From Betaproteobacteria bacterium (GTDB lineage Bacteria; Pseudomonadota; Gammaproteobacteria; Burkholderiales; SG8-41), in the NCBI GenBank assembly GCA_025353085.1, contig JANXRI010000472.1, positions 1 through 16,241 on the forward strand: DNA of 16,241 nucleotides. The letters are read 5' to 3'. The notes under the pieces are model-generated. The model was not told the DNA's origin. It was given only the letters and a program-made list of their open reading frames with translations, and ran no database searches. Both the position numbers and the translations under genes were made by a program. This document shows positions 7,649 to 14,650 of this stretch, piece after piece; within the stretch, counting starts at the first letter, position 1; each line of letters begins with the position of its first letter.

Positions 7649-8040
7649 TGCCGAAATGCCGGTGATCGTACAACGAAACCCGACAGGCGGGCCAACGAGT
7701 GCGATTCATCGGGTGTAGAGAAAACGAACACGTCGACGCGACGAAACGCCGGGCTGGGCATTGCGGTAACCTCTTCGCGCCACCGGAACTCGATACCCGC
7801 CTGGTTTTGCGTTCCGCGCTGAATGCCGAGCGGCAGCCAATCGCCGCGCGCACGGTGTTCAGCCAGCAGATTATCTGCAACCCAACCGGCTAGTACGCGC
7901 ATCCGCATTTCTCCGAGATTGTTGGTGCCCTGTCCTGCCGCGCGTAAAGCCGCCAGCAATGCAATCGACACGATGGCAAGCGCTACCATGACTTCAATGA
8001 GTGTGAATCCTGCTCGGCGGTCAGAGCGACGGCACGCCAT
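7645..8040 (-). CDS. gspI: T2SS minor pseudopilin GspI
   Basis: 131 residues, the usual GspI size. Leader MACRRSDRRAG, cleavage before FTLIEVMVALAIVSIALLAA with Glu5. AGWVADNLLAEHRARGDWLP and FRWREEVTAMPSPAFRRVDV match the conserved GspI core (the W-A-N-L and W-E-V patterns). It nucleates the GspI-J-K tip. Its start lies 20 bases inside the end of gspH, and its stop overlaps the gspJ start as ATGA. Confidence 0.93.
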   Translation of the reverse strand: MACRRSDRRAGFTLIEVMVALAIVSIALLAALRAAGQGTNNLGEMRMRVLAGWVADNLLAEHRARGDWLPLGIQRGTQNQAGIEFRWREEVTAMPSPAFRRVDVFVFSTPDESHSLARLSGFVVRSPAFRQ

Positions 8041-8539
8041 ATTCCTGCCTGTAGTCCGCGAACGTCCGCACGATGCCGCCGGCTGACGCTACTACGGTGT
8101 AGTGCTCCTCGCCCAATGACAGTTCTATACTGAAAATCAGGTGTTGCGCATAGGGGGTAAACTCGAGACGCATCACGCCTTCGCTGCGCATGTTCTCAAT
8201 TTGAAGGGCGGAAATTATCATTCCAGCCGGCAACTCGCGCTCGCGCAGCAGGTCGTCGTTACGAATCCCGGACGCGCCGGAATCTTCGCGCCCGCGCCAA
8301 AATCTGTAGGTCGGGCCGTTGGCGGTCCAACCGATCGTCTTACGAGTGAAGCTGGCTTCAGACGCAGCAAGATCGATCAGCCGGGCGAGCCTTTCGGCCT
8401 CGATACGCAATAGACCACGGGCGTCAGGTCGTATGCTCACACTGACGAGTCCGACCAGCAGTGCCATTATCAAAATCACGACCAGCATTTCGATCAGGGT
8501 GAAGCCATCAGCCGACCGCGGAGAACACGCTTCCTGCAT
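8021..8539 (-). CDS. gspH: T2SS minor pseudopilin GspH
   Basis: 172 residues from the ATG at 8539. The frame is open back to 8647, but that would run into gspG and give a leader of 48 residues. The 8539 start gives a 12-residue leader, MQEACSPRSADG, followed by FTLIEMLVVILIMALLVGLV with Glu5. There is no clear ribosome site; two in-frame TTG codons 5 and 6 codons upstream are alternatives. The body has ARGLLRIEAERLARLIDLAA, SEASFTRKTIGWT and a GspH-type beta-rich C-terminus. GspH joins the tip complex to the GspG shaft. It starts 19 bases after gspG and overlaps gspI by 20 bases. Confidence 0.9.
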   Translation of the reverse strand: MQEACSPRSADGFTLIEMLVVILIMALLVGLVSVSIRPDARGLLRIEAERLARLIDLAASEASFTRKTIGWTANGPTYRFWRGREDSGASGIRNDDLLRERELPAGMIISALQIENMRSEGVMRLEFTPYAQHLIFSIELSLGEEHYTVVASAGGIVRTFADYRQEYGVPSL

Positions 8540-8558
8540 TGTGTCGGCAGACAACAAA

Positions 8559-9041
8559 CTAAAGATTCCACGAGCCGATGTCAGAGTCGGTGCCTTCACC
8601 ACCGGGAGCGCCGTCCGCGCCCAAGCTGTAGACGTCAATCTCGCCATGCAGTCCGGGATTCAGGTATTGGTATGGATTACCCCACGGATCTTTTGGCATG
8701 CGCTCGAGGTATCCGCCAACTTTCCAATTAGGCGGAATGGGTGGCGTCGACGCCTTTTCAACCAACGCCTGCAGACCCTGTTCAGTGCGAGGATAACGTA
8801 GATTATCAAGGCGGTAGAGCTTGAGCGCCTGCATGATACTGGCGACGTCCTGTCTGGCGGCAATCACGCGCGCTTCGTCGGGCCGACTGATAATCTTAGG
8901 CACCACGAGCGCCGCCAAAATGCCGAGAATGACGACCACGATCATCACCTCGAGGAGCGTAAAGCCCGCAGACGGCCCCGCCAACAGCCGCCAGCTTTGG
9001 ACGTGAGCCGGCGTTTGATAACCACGAATAGATTTGGTCAT
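8559..9041 (-). CDS. gspG: T2SS major pseudopilin GspG
   Basis: 160 residues from the ATG at 9041. Cleavage is before FTLLEVMIVVVILGILAALV with Glu5, followed by the highly conserved PKIISRPDEARVIAARQD, LYRLDNLRYPRTEQGLQALV, MPKDPWGNPYQYLNPG and the calcium-loop end GADGAPGGEGTDSDIGSW. GspG builds the pseudopilus shaft. The start is uncertain: the frame is open to 9203, and an ATG at 9068 exists, but a candidate -10 box at 9079-9084 would leave 9068 almost leaderless, so 9041 is preferred. Even so the leader is 26 residues, longer than the usual 6-12. First gene of the gspG-N operon. Confidence 0.93.
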   Translation of the reverse strand: MTKSIRGYQTPAHVQSWRLLAGPSAGFTLLEVMIVVVILGILAALVVPKIISRPDEARVIAARQDVASIMQALKLYRLDNLRYPRTEQGLQALVEKASTPPIPPNWKVGGYLERMPKDPWGNPYQYLNPGLHGEIDVYSLGADGAPGGEGTDSDIGSWNL

Positions 9042-9078
9042 ACCGGAATCCGGAGTTCCCAGCCGCATATTCTGATTT

Positions 9079-9107
9079 ATTATCGAAGCCGCACCAAAGG
9101 CTCTCGA
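9079..9107 (-). promoter_or_regulatory. Candidate sigma70 promoter for gspG-N
   Basis: On the minus strand, GATAAT (complement of 9079-9084) matches the -10 consensus at 5 of 6, and TCGAGA (complement of 9102-9107) matches the -35 at 4 of 6, with the ideal 17-base spacing. Transcription would start near 9072, giving a leader of about 30 bases before the preferred gspG start. Confidence 0.35.
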
Positions 9108-9125
9108 TATTACAATCGGCAAGTA

Positions 9126-9151
9126 TTGAAAAACTAACTTTACAGTATACT
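9126..9151 (+). promoter_or_regulatory. Candidate sigma70 promoter for gspCDEF
   Basis: TATACT at 9146-9151 is a good -10 box, and TTGAAA at 9126-9131 a good -35, but the spacing is only 14 bases. The -10 sits inside an 8-base palindrome AGTATACT (9144-9151), so it could also be an operator core. Transcription would start near 9158, just before the hairpin at 9164. Confidence 0.35.
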
Positions 9152-9163
9152 CGCTACTCAAAT

Positions 9164-9191
9164 GAGGCGCGCGCGGCCCGCCTCTTTTTTT
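9164..9191 (+). terminator. Intrinsic terminator-like hairpin in the gspC leader
   Basis: GAGGCG (9164-9169) and CGCCTC (9179-9184) form a perfect 6-bp GC-rich stem with a 9-base loop, followed at once by seven T (9185-9191). This is the form of a rho-independent terminator on the plus strand. It does not end any plus-strand gene: the nearest upstream one is gspB, over 5 kb away. It lies between the candidate promoter and the gspC start. CCTC at 9181-9184 can instead pair with GAGG at 9192-9195, which would break the stem, so an attenuator is possible. Confidence 0.5.
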
Positions 9192-9203
9192 GAGGTGGCG
9201 CAA

Positions 9204-9218
9204 TAGCGTGCCACGCTA
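9204..9218. repeat. Perfect 15-base palindrome directly before the gspC ribosome site
   Basis: TAGCGTG (9204-9210), a central C, and CACGCTA (9212-9218) are exact inverted repeats. In DNA this looks like an operator for a dimeric regulator. In RNA the same bases fold as a 6-bp stem with a 3-base loop. The final A is also the first base of the ribosome-site AAGGGA (9218-9223). Confidence 0.6.
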
Positions 9219-9230
9219 AGGGACACTCCA

Positions 9231-9731
9231 CTGGAACGCTCTAATTTCCCGCAATCGGCATTGGTATTGCTGACGACTCTGGCTTCGCTGATGTTACTGG
9301 TTTCAGTGCTCGCATACTGGACTTGGATCTTGCTTGCACCGCGTTCGCCGCCACCAGCGCGAGCGCTCGATTTGCACGCCACAAGTGAGCTTCCGTATGG
9401 ATTATTCGGGGGAACCCAACAAGGGCGCAGTGCGACGGCCCCCGCGGGGCTTGCAATCAGATTGCTCGGGGTCGTCGCAACGAGTGGCCGCAAAAATGGC
9501 TACGCCGTGATACAGGTCGATGGCACAAAGATACTCGCAGCGCGTGAAGGTCAGGATATTGCGCCCGGCATTCGCCTGGCCGAAGTGCAGGCCGAGCAAA
9601 TTGTTTTGGAGCGCAATGGCGTCCGCGAAGCACTCGCGTTGCCGGACAAAAACAAAACCTCCCGGGAAACGCGCCAAGTAGCGCAGCAAAACCCGCCAGT
9701 GGAAGCGGCTGCCCGGCGCGAGAGGGATTGA
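9231..9731 (+). CDS. gspC: T2SS protein GspC, short form without PDZ domain
   Basis: 166 residues if translation starts at CTG 9231. The frame has a stop at 9204-9206 and contains no ATG or GTG before the membrane helix. CTG 9231 lies 7 bases after AAGGGA (9218-9223), an excellent ribosome site. The next option, TTG 9261, has no ribosome site and would remove the cytoplasmic N-terminus (LERSNFPQSA). One membrane helix lies at about 11-32 (ALVLLTTLASLMLLVSVLAY). The periplasmic homology region (HR domain) at about 73-140 shows LAIRLLGVVATSGRKNGYAV, TKILAAREGQDIAPGIRLAE and IVLERNGVREALAL. The protein ends soon after with a polar tail and has neither a PDZ domain nor a clear coiled coil. GspC bridges the inner-membrane platform and the N0 domain of GspD. 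First gene of gspCDEF. Confidence 0.85.
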   Translation: MERSNFPQSALVLLTTLASLMLLVSVLAYWTWILLAPRSPPPARALDLHATSELPYGLFGGTQQGRSATAPAGLAIRLLGVVATSGRKNGYAVIQVDGTKILAAREGQDIAPGIRLAEVQAEQIVLERNGVREALALPDKNKTSRETRQVAQQNPPVEAAARRERD

Positions 9732-9784
9732 CGAACACGAACCGTTTGATGACGCCGTCGGATGCAGAGTCGGGAGAGTGAACT

Positions 9785-11944
9785 ATGAAATTCAGCAAGT
9801 GCGCCAGAATAGCGATTTTGAGTGTCGGCATATTGTTCGCGTGCGGCCGCGCGTGGCCTGCCGACGCGACTCCGCGTGCAAGTGGCGGCGATGTTGTCAC
9901 ACTCAACTTTGTCAACGCGGACATCGAAGGCGTGGTCAAGGCGGTCGGCGAAATCACGGGCAAGAACTTCTTGCTCGATCCGCGGGTCAAGGGCACCGTC
10001 AACATCATCTCCGCCAAACCGATCTCGCGCTCACTCGTATACGACGTCTTTTTGTCGGCGTTGCGATTGCAGGGCTTTGCCGTCGTGGAAAGTCGCGGTA
10101 TTCTGAAGATCGTTCCCGAGAGTGATGCCAAGCTCAATCCAAGCCCGACGTACGGCCCGGATGAAAAAGTACGCGGCACCGGCGATCAGATCCGCACGCA
10201 GGTATTCACGCTCAAATATGAATCGGCCGTGCAGATCGTGCCGATCCTGCGCCCGCTCATCACTCCCAATAACACGATCACCGCATACGCGAACAACAAC
10301 ACACTCGTCGTCACCGATTACGCGAGCAATCTGCAGCGCATCGAGAAAATCATCGACTCGATCGATCAGCCGAGCAGCAGCGACGGCATCGTGATTCCGC
10401 TCAAATACGCATCCGCGCTCGACATCGCGCAAACGGTCAGCCGGCTATTTGCCGAACAGTCTCAAGTCCAGGCCAGCCCCGGCGCGACGGACGCCATGCA
10501 GAAAATCGTAATCGTTGCGGACACGCGCTCCAACAGCCTGCTCGCGCGCTCCGACAATCCGTCACGGCTCGCCAAACTGCGCAGCCTCGTATCGCTGCTG
10601 GACACGCCGACCAGCGCCGCCGGCAACATGCATGTCGTATTTCTGAAAAACGCGGAGGCGGTCAAAATCGCCGAGACACTGCGGGCGATCTACCAGACCG
10701 GTGGCGCTTCAGCGCTGCAGCGGCCTGCAACCCCGCCCATAACAGCACTCGGCGCATCTCTTGCTACTCCAACTGGCACGTCGACTCAACCGGGCGTGCC
10801 CGGCGTTTCACCGACAACGACGCAGATGTCCACTCCGCTGTCATTTTCCGGTCAGCCGCAAACTGCGGCTACGGCGCCCGGCATAATTCAGGCCGATGCG
10901 GCGACGAACTCAATCATCATCACAGCACCCGATCCGATTTATAACGACCTCCGCGCGGTGATCGAGAAGCTCGATTCACGGCGGGCGCAAGTCTACATTG
11001 AAGCGCTTATCGTTGAAGTCAACGCCAGCAAGGCAGCGGAATTCGGTGTTCAATGGCAAGACCTGAGCGGCGTTAACTCGAATAATGGACAAGCGTTTGG
11101 CGGGACGAATTTTGGCGGCCCCGGCCAGAACATTTTCGGGATTGCGCAAAACCCCGCGTCTTCCGGTCAGGGCTTGAGCGTTGGAGTCATTAAAGGCGTG
11201 GTCACTATCCCGGGGATCGGCCAGATATTAAACATGGGCTTGTTAGTGCGCGCTTTGCAGCAGGACACCAGTGCGAATATCCTTTCCACACCGACTCTTT
11301 TGACGACCGACAATGAGGAAGCCCGAATTGTAGTCGGCCAGAATCTGCCGTTTATTACGGGCCAGTACGCGCTTTCGGGTGCGGCCACGACGCCTACGCC
11401 GTTCCAGACCATCCAACGGCAGGACGTCGGCGTGCAGCTTCGCATCAAGCCGCAAATTTCAGCGGGCGGTACCGTCCGGCTGCAGATTTATCAGGAGGTC
11501 TCAAGCGTGGACCCCGCGAGTGCAAACAATTCCGCCGGTCCGACCACCAACAAGCGTTCCGTCGAGTCCCTGGTACTGGTCGACGACGGGCAGATCGCGG
11601 TCATCGGCGGTCTCATTCAGGACAATGTCAGTGATACCGTCTCGAAGGTGCCAGTGCTCGGCGATCTGCCGCTACTCGGCGGCTTGTTCCAGTACAAGAC
11701 GCGCGCGCGCACAAAAAGCAATCTGCTGGTGTTTCTGCGGCCGACGGTACTGCGGGACGGCAAACAGGTGAATTCCGTGGCGACCGAACGCTACGACTAC
11801 ATTCGCGGTGAACAGGAGAAGTCCAGGGCGCTCGGAGCGGGCAGCCACGTGTTGCCCGATGTCGGCTCGCCATTATTGCCACCGCTTCCGCCCTTGCCGC
11901 CAATTCCGCCCGCGGTGGAAGCCGCGCCGACCGCGGTTAAATAA
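9785..11944 (+). CDS. gspD: T2SS outer-membrane secretin GspD
   Basis: 719 residues; ATG at 9785 with GGGAG 8 bases upstream. A signal peptide covers about 1-26 (cleavage likely after AWPA). Domain order: N0 about 38-112 (VTLNFVNADIEGVVKAVGEI, LLDPRVKGTVNIIS), N1 about 136-195 (VFTLKYESAVQIVPILRPLI), N2 about 200-277 (GIVIPLKYASALDIAQTVSR), N3 about 283-395 with a long Thr/Pro/Ala-rich insert, then the secretin channel domain from about 399 (RRAQVYIEALIVEV) through VGQNLPFITGQY at 517, QRQDVGVQLRIKPQIS and LLVFLRPTVLRDG near 650. The C-terminus is a proline-rich tail (LLPPLPPLPPIPP), which differs from the S domain bound by enterobacterial pilotins. It forms the channel through which folded exoproteins leave. 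Confidence 0.96.
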   Translation: MKFSKCARIAILSVGILFACGRAWPADATPRASGGDVVTLNFVNADIEGVVKAVGEITGKNFLLDPRVKGTVNIISAKPISRSLVYDVFLSALRLQGFAVVESRGILKIVPESDAKLNPSPTYGPDEKVRGTGDQIRTQVFTLKYESAVQIVPILRPLITPNNTITAYANNNTLVVTDYASNLQRIEKIIDSIDQPSSSDGIVIPLKYASALDIAQTVSRLFAEQSQVQASPGATDAMQKIVIVADTRSNSLLARSDNPSRLAKLRSLVSLLDTPTSAAGNMHVVFLKNAEAVKIAETLRAIYQTGGASALQRPATPPITALGASLATPTGTSTQPGVPGVSPTTTQMSTPLSFSGQPQTAATAPGIIQADAATNSIIITAPDPIYNDLRAVIEKLDSRRAQVYIEALIVEVNASKAAEFGVQWQDLSGVNSNNGQAFGGTNFGGPGQNIFGIAQNPASSGQGLSVGVIKGVVTIPGIGQILNMGLLVRALQQDTSANILSTPTLLTTDNEEARIVVGQNLPFITGQYALSGAATTPTPFQTIQRQDVGVQLRIKPQISAGGTVRLQIYQEVSSVDPASANNSAGPTTNKRSVESLVLVDDGQIAVIGGLIQDNVSDTVSKVPVLGDLPLLGGLFQYKTRARTKSNLLVFLRPTVLRDGKQVNSVATERYDYIRGEQEKSRALGAGSHVLPDVGSPLLPPLPPLPPIPPAVEAAPTAVK
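11922..11936 (+). repeat. Small GC hairpin at the gspD end
   Basis: CCGCG (11922-11926) and CGCGG (11932-11936) form a 5-bp stem with a 5-base loop just before the gspD stop and 15 bases upstream of the gspE GTG. There is no T-run after it, so it is not a terminator. It could affect gspE translation, but a chance occurrence in GC-rich coding sequence is equally possible. Confidence 0.25.
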
Positions 11945-11951
11945 CCGAGCC

Positions 11952-13430
11952 GTGCTCAACCTGTTGCAGGCCGCGGTTCCGTACGCATTTGCCAAGGCCA
12001 ATGGCATCGTCATAACGAAGCGTGATGAGGCAAGCGCCGAAGTTGCCGTCCGCGCCGACGCGCAACCGCACGCGCTCGCCGAACTGAGGCGGGTAATCGG
12101 CGTTCCCCTTACCGCGCGTCGCATCGACGCCGCCCAGTTCGATGAGTTGCTCGCGCAGTTATATAACGGCGCCGATACCGGCGCGGCCACGCTCGCCAAT
12201 GATCTCGCGCAGGACATCGATCTGTCGCGCTTATTGCAAGAGCTTCCAAAGATCGAGGACCTGCTGGAAAGTCAGGATGACGCGCCGGTCATACGCCTGA
12301 TCAACGCGCTCTTTACGCAGGCGCTGCGCGACGGCGCGTCGGATATTCATATTGAGCCGTTTGAGACGCGCTCGGTGGTGCGTTTGCGAATCGATGGCGC
12401 GTTGCGAGACTTGCTCGAACCTGCGCGCGCGCTGCATGCGGCTATCGTCTCGCGCGTTAAAATCATGGCGCAGCTGGATATCGCGGAGAAGCGCCTGCCG
12501 CAAGATGGCCGCATCACCCTGCGCATTGCGGGAAAACCCATCGATGTCCGGGTGTCGACCATACCGACCGGGCACGGTGAACGGGTGGTGCTGCGCCTGC
12601 TCGACAAACAAGCCGGCCGGCTCGACCTGACACGGCTTGGCATGGACGCCGCGACGCTTGCGCAGATCGACAGACTCATCCGCGAGCCGCACGGCATCGT
12701 GCTGATTACTGGCCCGACCGGCTCGGGTAAAACAACCACGCTTTATGCCGCGCTGTCGCGCCTCGATGCGGCGTCGCTTAATATCATGACAGTCGAGGAC
12801 CCGATCGAGTATGACCTCGACGGCATCAGCCAGACCCAGATCAATACGCGGATCGAAATGAGTTTCGCGCGCGCATTGCGCACCATCCTGCGCCAGGATC
12901 CGGACGTCATCATGATCGGCGAAATACGCGATCTCGAAACCGCGCAAATTGCCGTGCAGGCAAGCCTGACCGGACATCTGGTATTCGCGACATTGCACAC
13001 CAATGACGCGGTGAGCGCAGTAACGCGCCTGGTTGACATGGGCGTTGAGCCCTTCCTGCTCGCGTCCAGTCTGATTGGAGTGGGCGCGCAACGCCTCGTG
13101 CGCAGGTTGTGCCCGGAATGCCGCAAATCATTCACGCCGGACCCCGCACAGCTAAAGACGCTGGGGTTTACGCCGACACCCGGCAATGTTTACGCGGCGC
13201 AAGCGTGTGCCGCCTGCAATCAATCGGGTTATCGTGGCCGCACCGGCATCTACGAGTTTTTTACGCTCGACGATGAGTTGCGTCGCTCCATCCACGACGG
13301 CGCATCCGAGCAGATACTGCGCGCGCATGTCGTGAAATCCGGAATGCGCACGATGCGCGACGACGGCATGCGCTGGGTGTCGCAAGGGGTAACGAGCCTC
13401 GAAGAAGTCGTGCGCGTCACGCGCGAATAG
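11952..13430 (+). CDS. gspE: T2SS motor ATPase GspE
   Basis: 492 residues from GTG at 11952, 7 bases after the gspD stop. The frame is open further upstream inside gspD, but the GspE-like sequence begins VLNLLQAAVPYAFAKANGIV at the GTG and the length then matches known GspE (about 490-500). No good ribosome site is visible. It is a secretion NTPase that drives pseudopilus assembly from the cytoplasmic face, bound to GspL. Motifs: Walker A GPTGSGKTTTLY from 254, Asp box around VEDPIEYDLDGISQTQ, Walker B DPDVIMIGEIRD at about 316-327, His box TGHLVFATLHTND from 340. The zinc-binding tetracysteine is intact (CPEC then CAAC), followed by GYRGRTGIYE. Confidence 0.96.
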   Translation: MLNLLQAAVPYAFAKANGIVITKRDEASAEVAVRADAQPHALAELRRVIGVPLTARRIDAAQFDELLAQLYNGADTGAATLANDLAQDIDLSRLLQELPKIEDLLESQDDAPVIRLINALFTQALRDGASDIHIEPFETRSVVRLRIDGALRDLLEPARALHAAIVSRVKIMAQLDIAEKRLPQDGRITLRIAGKPIDVRVSTIPTGHGERVVLRLLDKQAGRLDLTRLGMDAATLAQIDRLIREPHGIVLITGPTGSGKTTTLYAALSRLDAASLNIMTVEDPIEYDLDGISQTQINTRIEMSFARALRTILRQDPDVIMIGEIRDLETAQIAVQASLTGHLVFATLHTNDAVSAVTRLVDMGVEPFLLASSLIGVGAQRLVRRLCPECRKSFTPDPAQLKTLGFTPTPGNVYAAQACAACNQSGYRGRTGIYEFFTLDDELRRSIHDGASEQILRAHVVKSGMRTMRDDGMRWVSQGVTSLEEVVRVTRE

Positions 13431-13439
13431 CCGCAGGCG

Positions 13440-14648
13440 ATGCCGGCTATACGCTACGAAGCATTGGACCCGGCCGGGCGCAAGGTGTCGGGCGTACTGC
13501 AAGCCGATACCCCGCGTCAAGCGCGCTCGCAGTTGCGCGCACAAGGCCTGCTGCCTGTTTCGGTAGTCGATCACGCGCGTGCGCCCGAACGCCGGCGCCT
13601 CGCCTGGGCGCGCGGTATTTCGGCCGCCGAGTTGAGCCTGTTGACGAGGCAAATGGCGACCCTGCTCGAGTCCGGCCTGACGATGGAACAGACCCTGAAC
13701 GCACTCATCGACGAGGCCGCACTGCCCCTGACGCGCGACGTTTTGAACGGCGTAAAAGCCGAGGTCACCGCGGGACTTTCTCTTGCCGGCGCGCTCGGCG
13801 GTTACGCCAAAAGTTTTCCGGATTTTTACTGCGCGCTGGTGCACGGCGGCGAGGAGTCCGGCGCGCTGCCGCAGGTATTGATGCATCTGGCGGACTATCT
13901 CGATGCCCGCCAGGCTTTAAAGCAGAAGACCGGCTTGGCACTTCTCTACCCCGTGCTGGTGTCAGTCGTGGCAATCGCCATCGTGACCGGTTTGCTGATC
14001 TATGTCGTACCGCAAGTTGTGCAGGTGTTTCAGCAGTCGCGTCAAAGTCTGCCGATCCTGACGCGTGCGCTGATTGCATCCAGCGACTTTCTGCGGGCGG
14101 CGTGGCCTTATCTTGCCGTTGGCATAATTGGTATTTTGCTGGCAGCGCGCGCGCTGCTGAAGCATGCGGGGCCGCGCCGCCACCTGGATAAGCTTCTGCT
14201 GCGCACGCCCTGGCTGGGGGCCCTGGTGCGCGGGGTCAATACGTCGCGTTTTGCGAGTACGCTGTCGATTCTGGTCGGCGGCGGCGTGCCGCTCCTGAGT
14301 GCGCTCAATTCCGGCGCACGCGTGGTCACCAACACCGTGATGCGCGAAGCCATTGAACTGGCCATTGAGCGCGTGCGCGAAGGAGCAAGTCTTGCGCGAT
14401 CGCTCGGTGAGACGGGGGCGTTTCCAAGGCTGCTGATCCATCTTGTTGCGAGCGGTGAACTCAGCGGCAAGCTGCAGCAGATGCTGGAGCGTGCTGCACG
14501 CCTCGAGACGCAGGCTCTCGAACGCCGGCTGACGGTTTTCCTGACGATGATCGAACCGCTGATGATTCTTCTGATGGGCGGCGTTGTTCTGATGATTGTG
14601 CTGGCGATCCTCTTGCCGATTATCGAGATTAATCAGCTGGTGCATTGA
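13440..14648 (+). CDS. gspF: T2SS inner-membrane platform protein GspF
   Basis: 402 residues, ATG at 13440, 9 bases after the gspE stop. It opens with the typical MPAIRYEALDPAGRKVSGVL and ARSQLRAQGLLPVSV. Two repeated T2SSF domains follow: the first at about 65-190 (LLTRQMATLLESGLTMEQTL, FCALVHGGEESG-type motif at 130-141), the second at about 268-394 (SRFASTLSILVGGGVPLLSA, LIHLVASGELSGKLQQMLER). Membrane helices lie at about 167-190, 220-240 and 370-394. GspF is the polytopic centre of the inner-membrane platform and is thought to couple GspE to pseudopilus growth. The DUF1624 gene follows 2 bases after its stop. Confidence 0.95.
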   Translation: MPAIRYEALDPAGRKVSGVLQADTPRQARSQLRAQGLLPVSVVDHARAPERRRLAWARGISAAELSLLTRQMATLLESGLTMEQTLNALIDEAALPLTRDVLNGVKAEVTAGLSLAGALGGYAKSFPDFYCALVHGGEESGALPQVLMHLADYLDARQALKQKTGLALLYPVLVSVVAIAIVTGLLIYVVPQVVQVFQQSRQSLPILTRALIASSDFLRAAWPYLAVGIIGILLAARALLKHAGPRRHLDKLLLRTPWLGALVRGVNTSRFASTLSILVGGGVPLLSALNSGARVVTNTVMREAIELAIERVREGASLARSLGETGAFPRLLIHLVASGELSGKLQQMLERAARLETQALERRLTVFLTMIEPLMILLMGGVVLMIVLAILLPIIEINQLVH

Positions 14649-14650
14649 AT

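Larger units (their letters stand above)
9042..9230. promoter_or_regulatory. Divergent gspG / gspC control region
   Basis: These 189 bases lie between the two large T2SS operons, which are transcribed away from each other, so the region must drive 12 gsp genes. It is AT-richer than the flanking genes between about 9060 and 9165. It holds candidate promoters in each direction, a terminator-like hairpin (9164-9191) and a perfect palindrome (9204-9218). No additional gene fits in it. Confidence 0.75.

Noticed and set aside
9839..9846. Possible lipoprotein signal in GspD (LFAC)
   Set aside because: Phe at the second position does not fit a lipobox, and a normal signal peptidase I site (AWPA) follows a few residues later.
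11808..11951. Upstream extension of gspE into gspD
   Set aside because: The 48 extra residues are Arg/Pro/Cys-rich out-of-frame translation of the gspD tail; GspE similarity begins at the GTG at 11952.
12231..13091. Long minus-strand open frame (286 codons) opposite gspE
   Set aside because: It lies entirely inside gspE, which has all motor ATPase motifs. The antisense translation is rich in Arg, His and Gln with no recognisable domain, as expected from GC-rich codon bias.
13152..14645. Two long minus-strand frames opposite the gspE end and gspF
   Set aside because: Both are covered by well-supported gsp genes on the plus strand and have low-complexity, Arg/Gln/His-rich translations.
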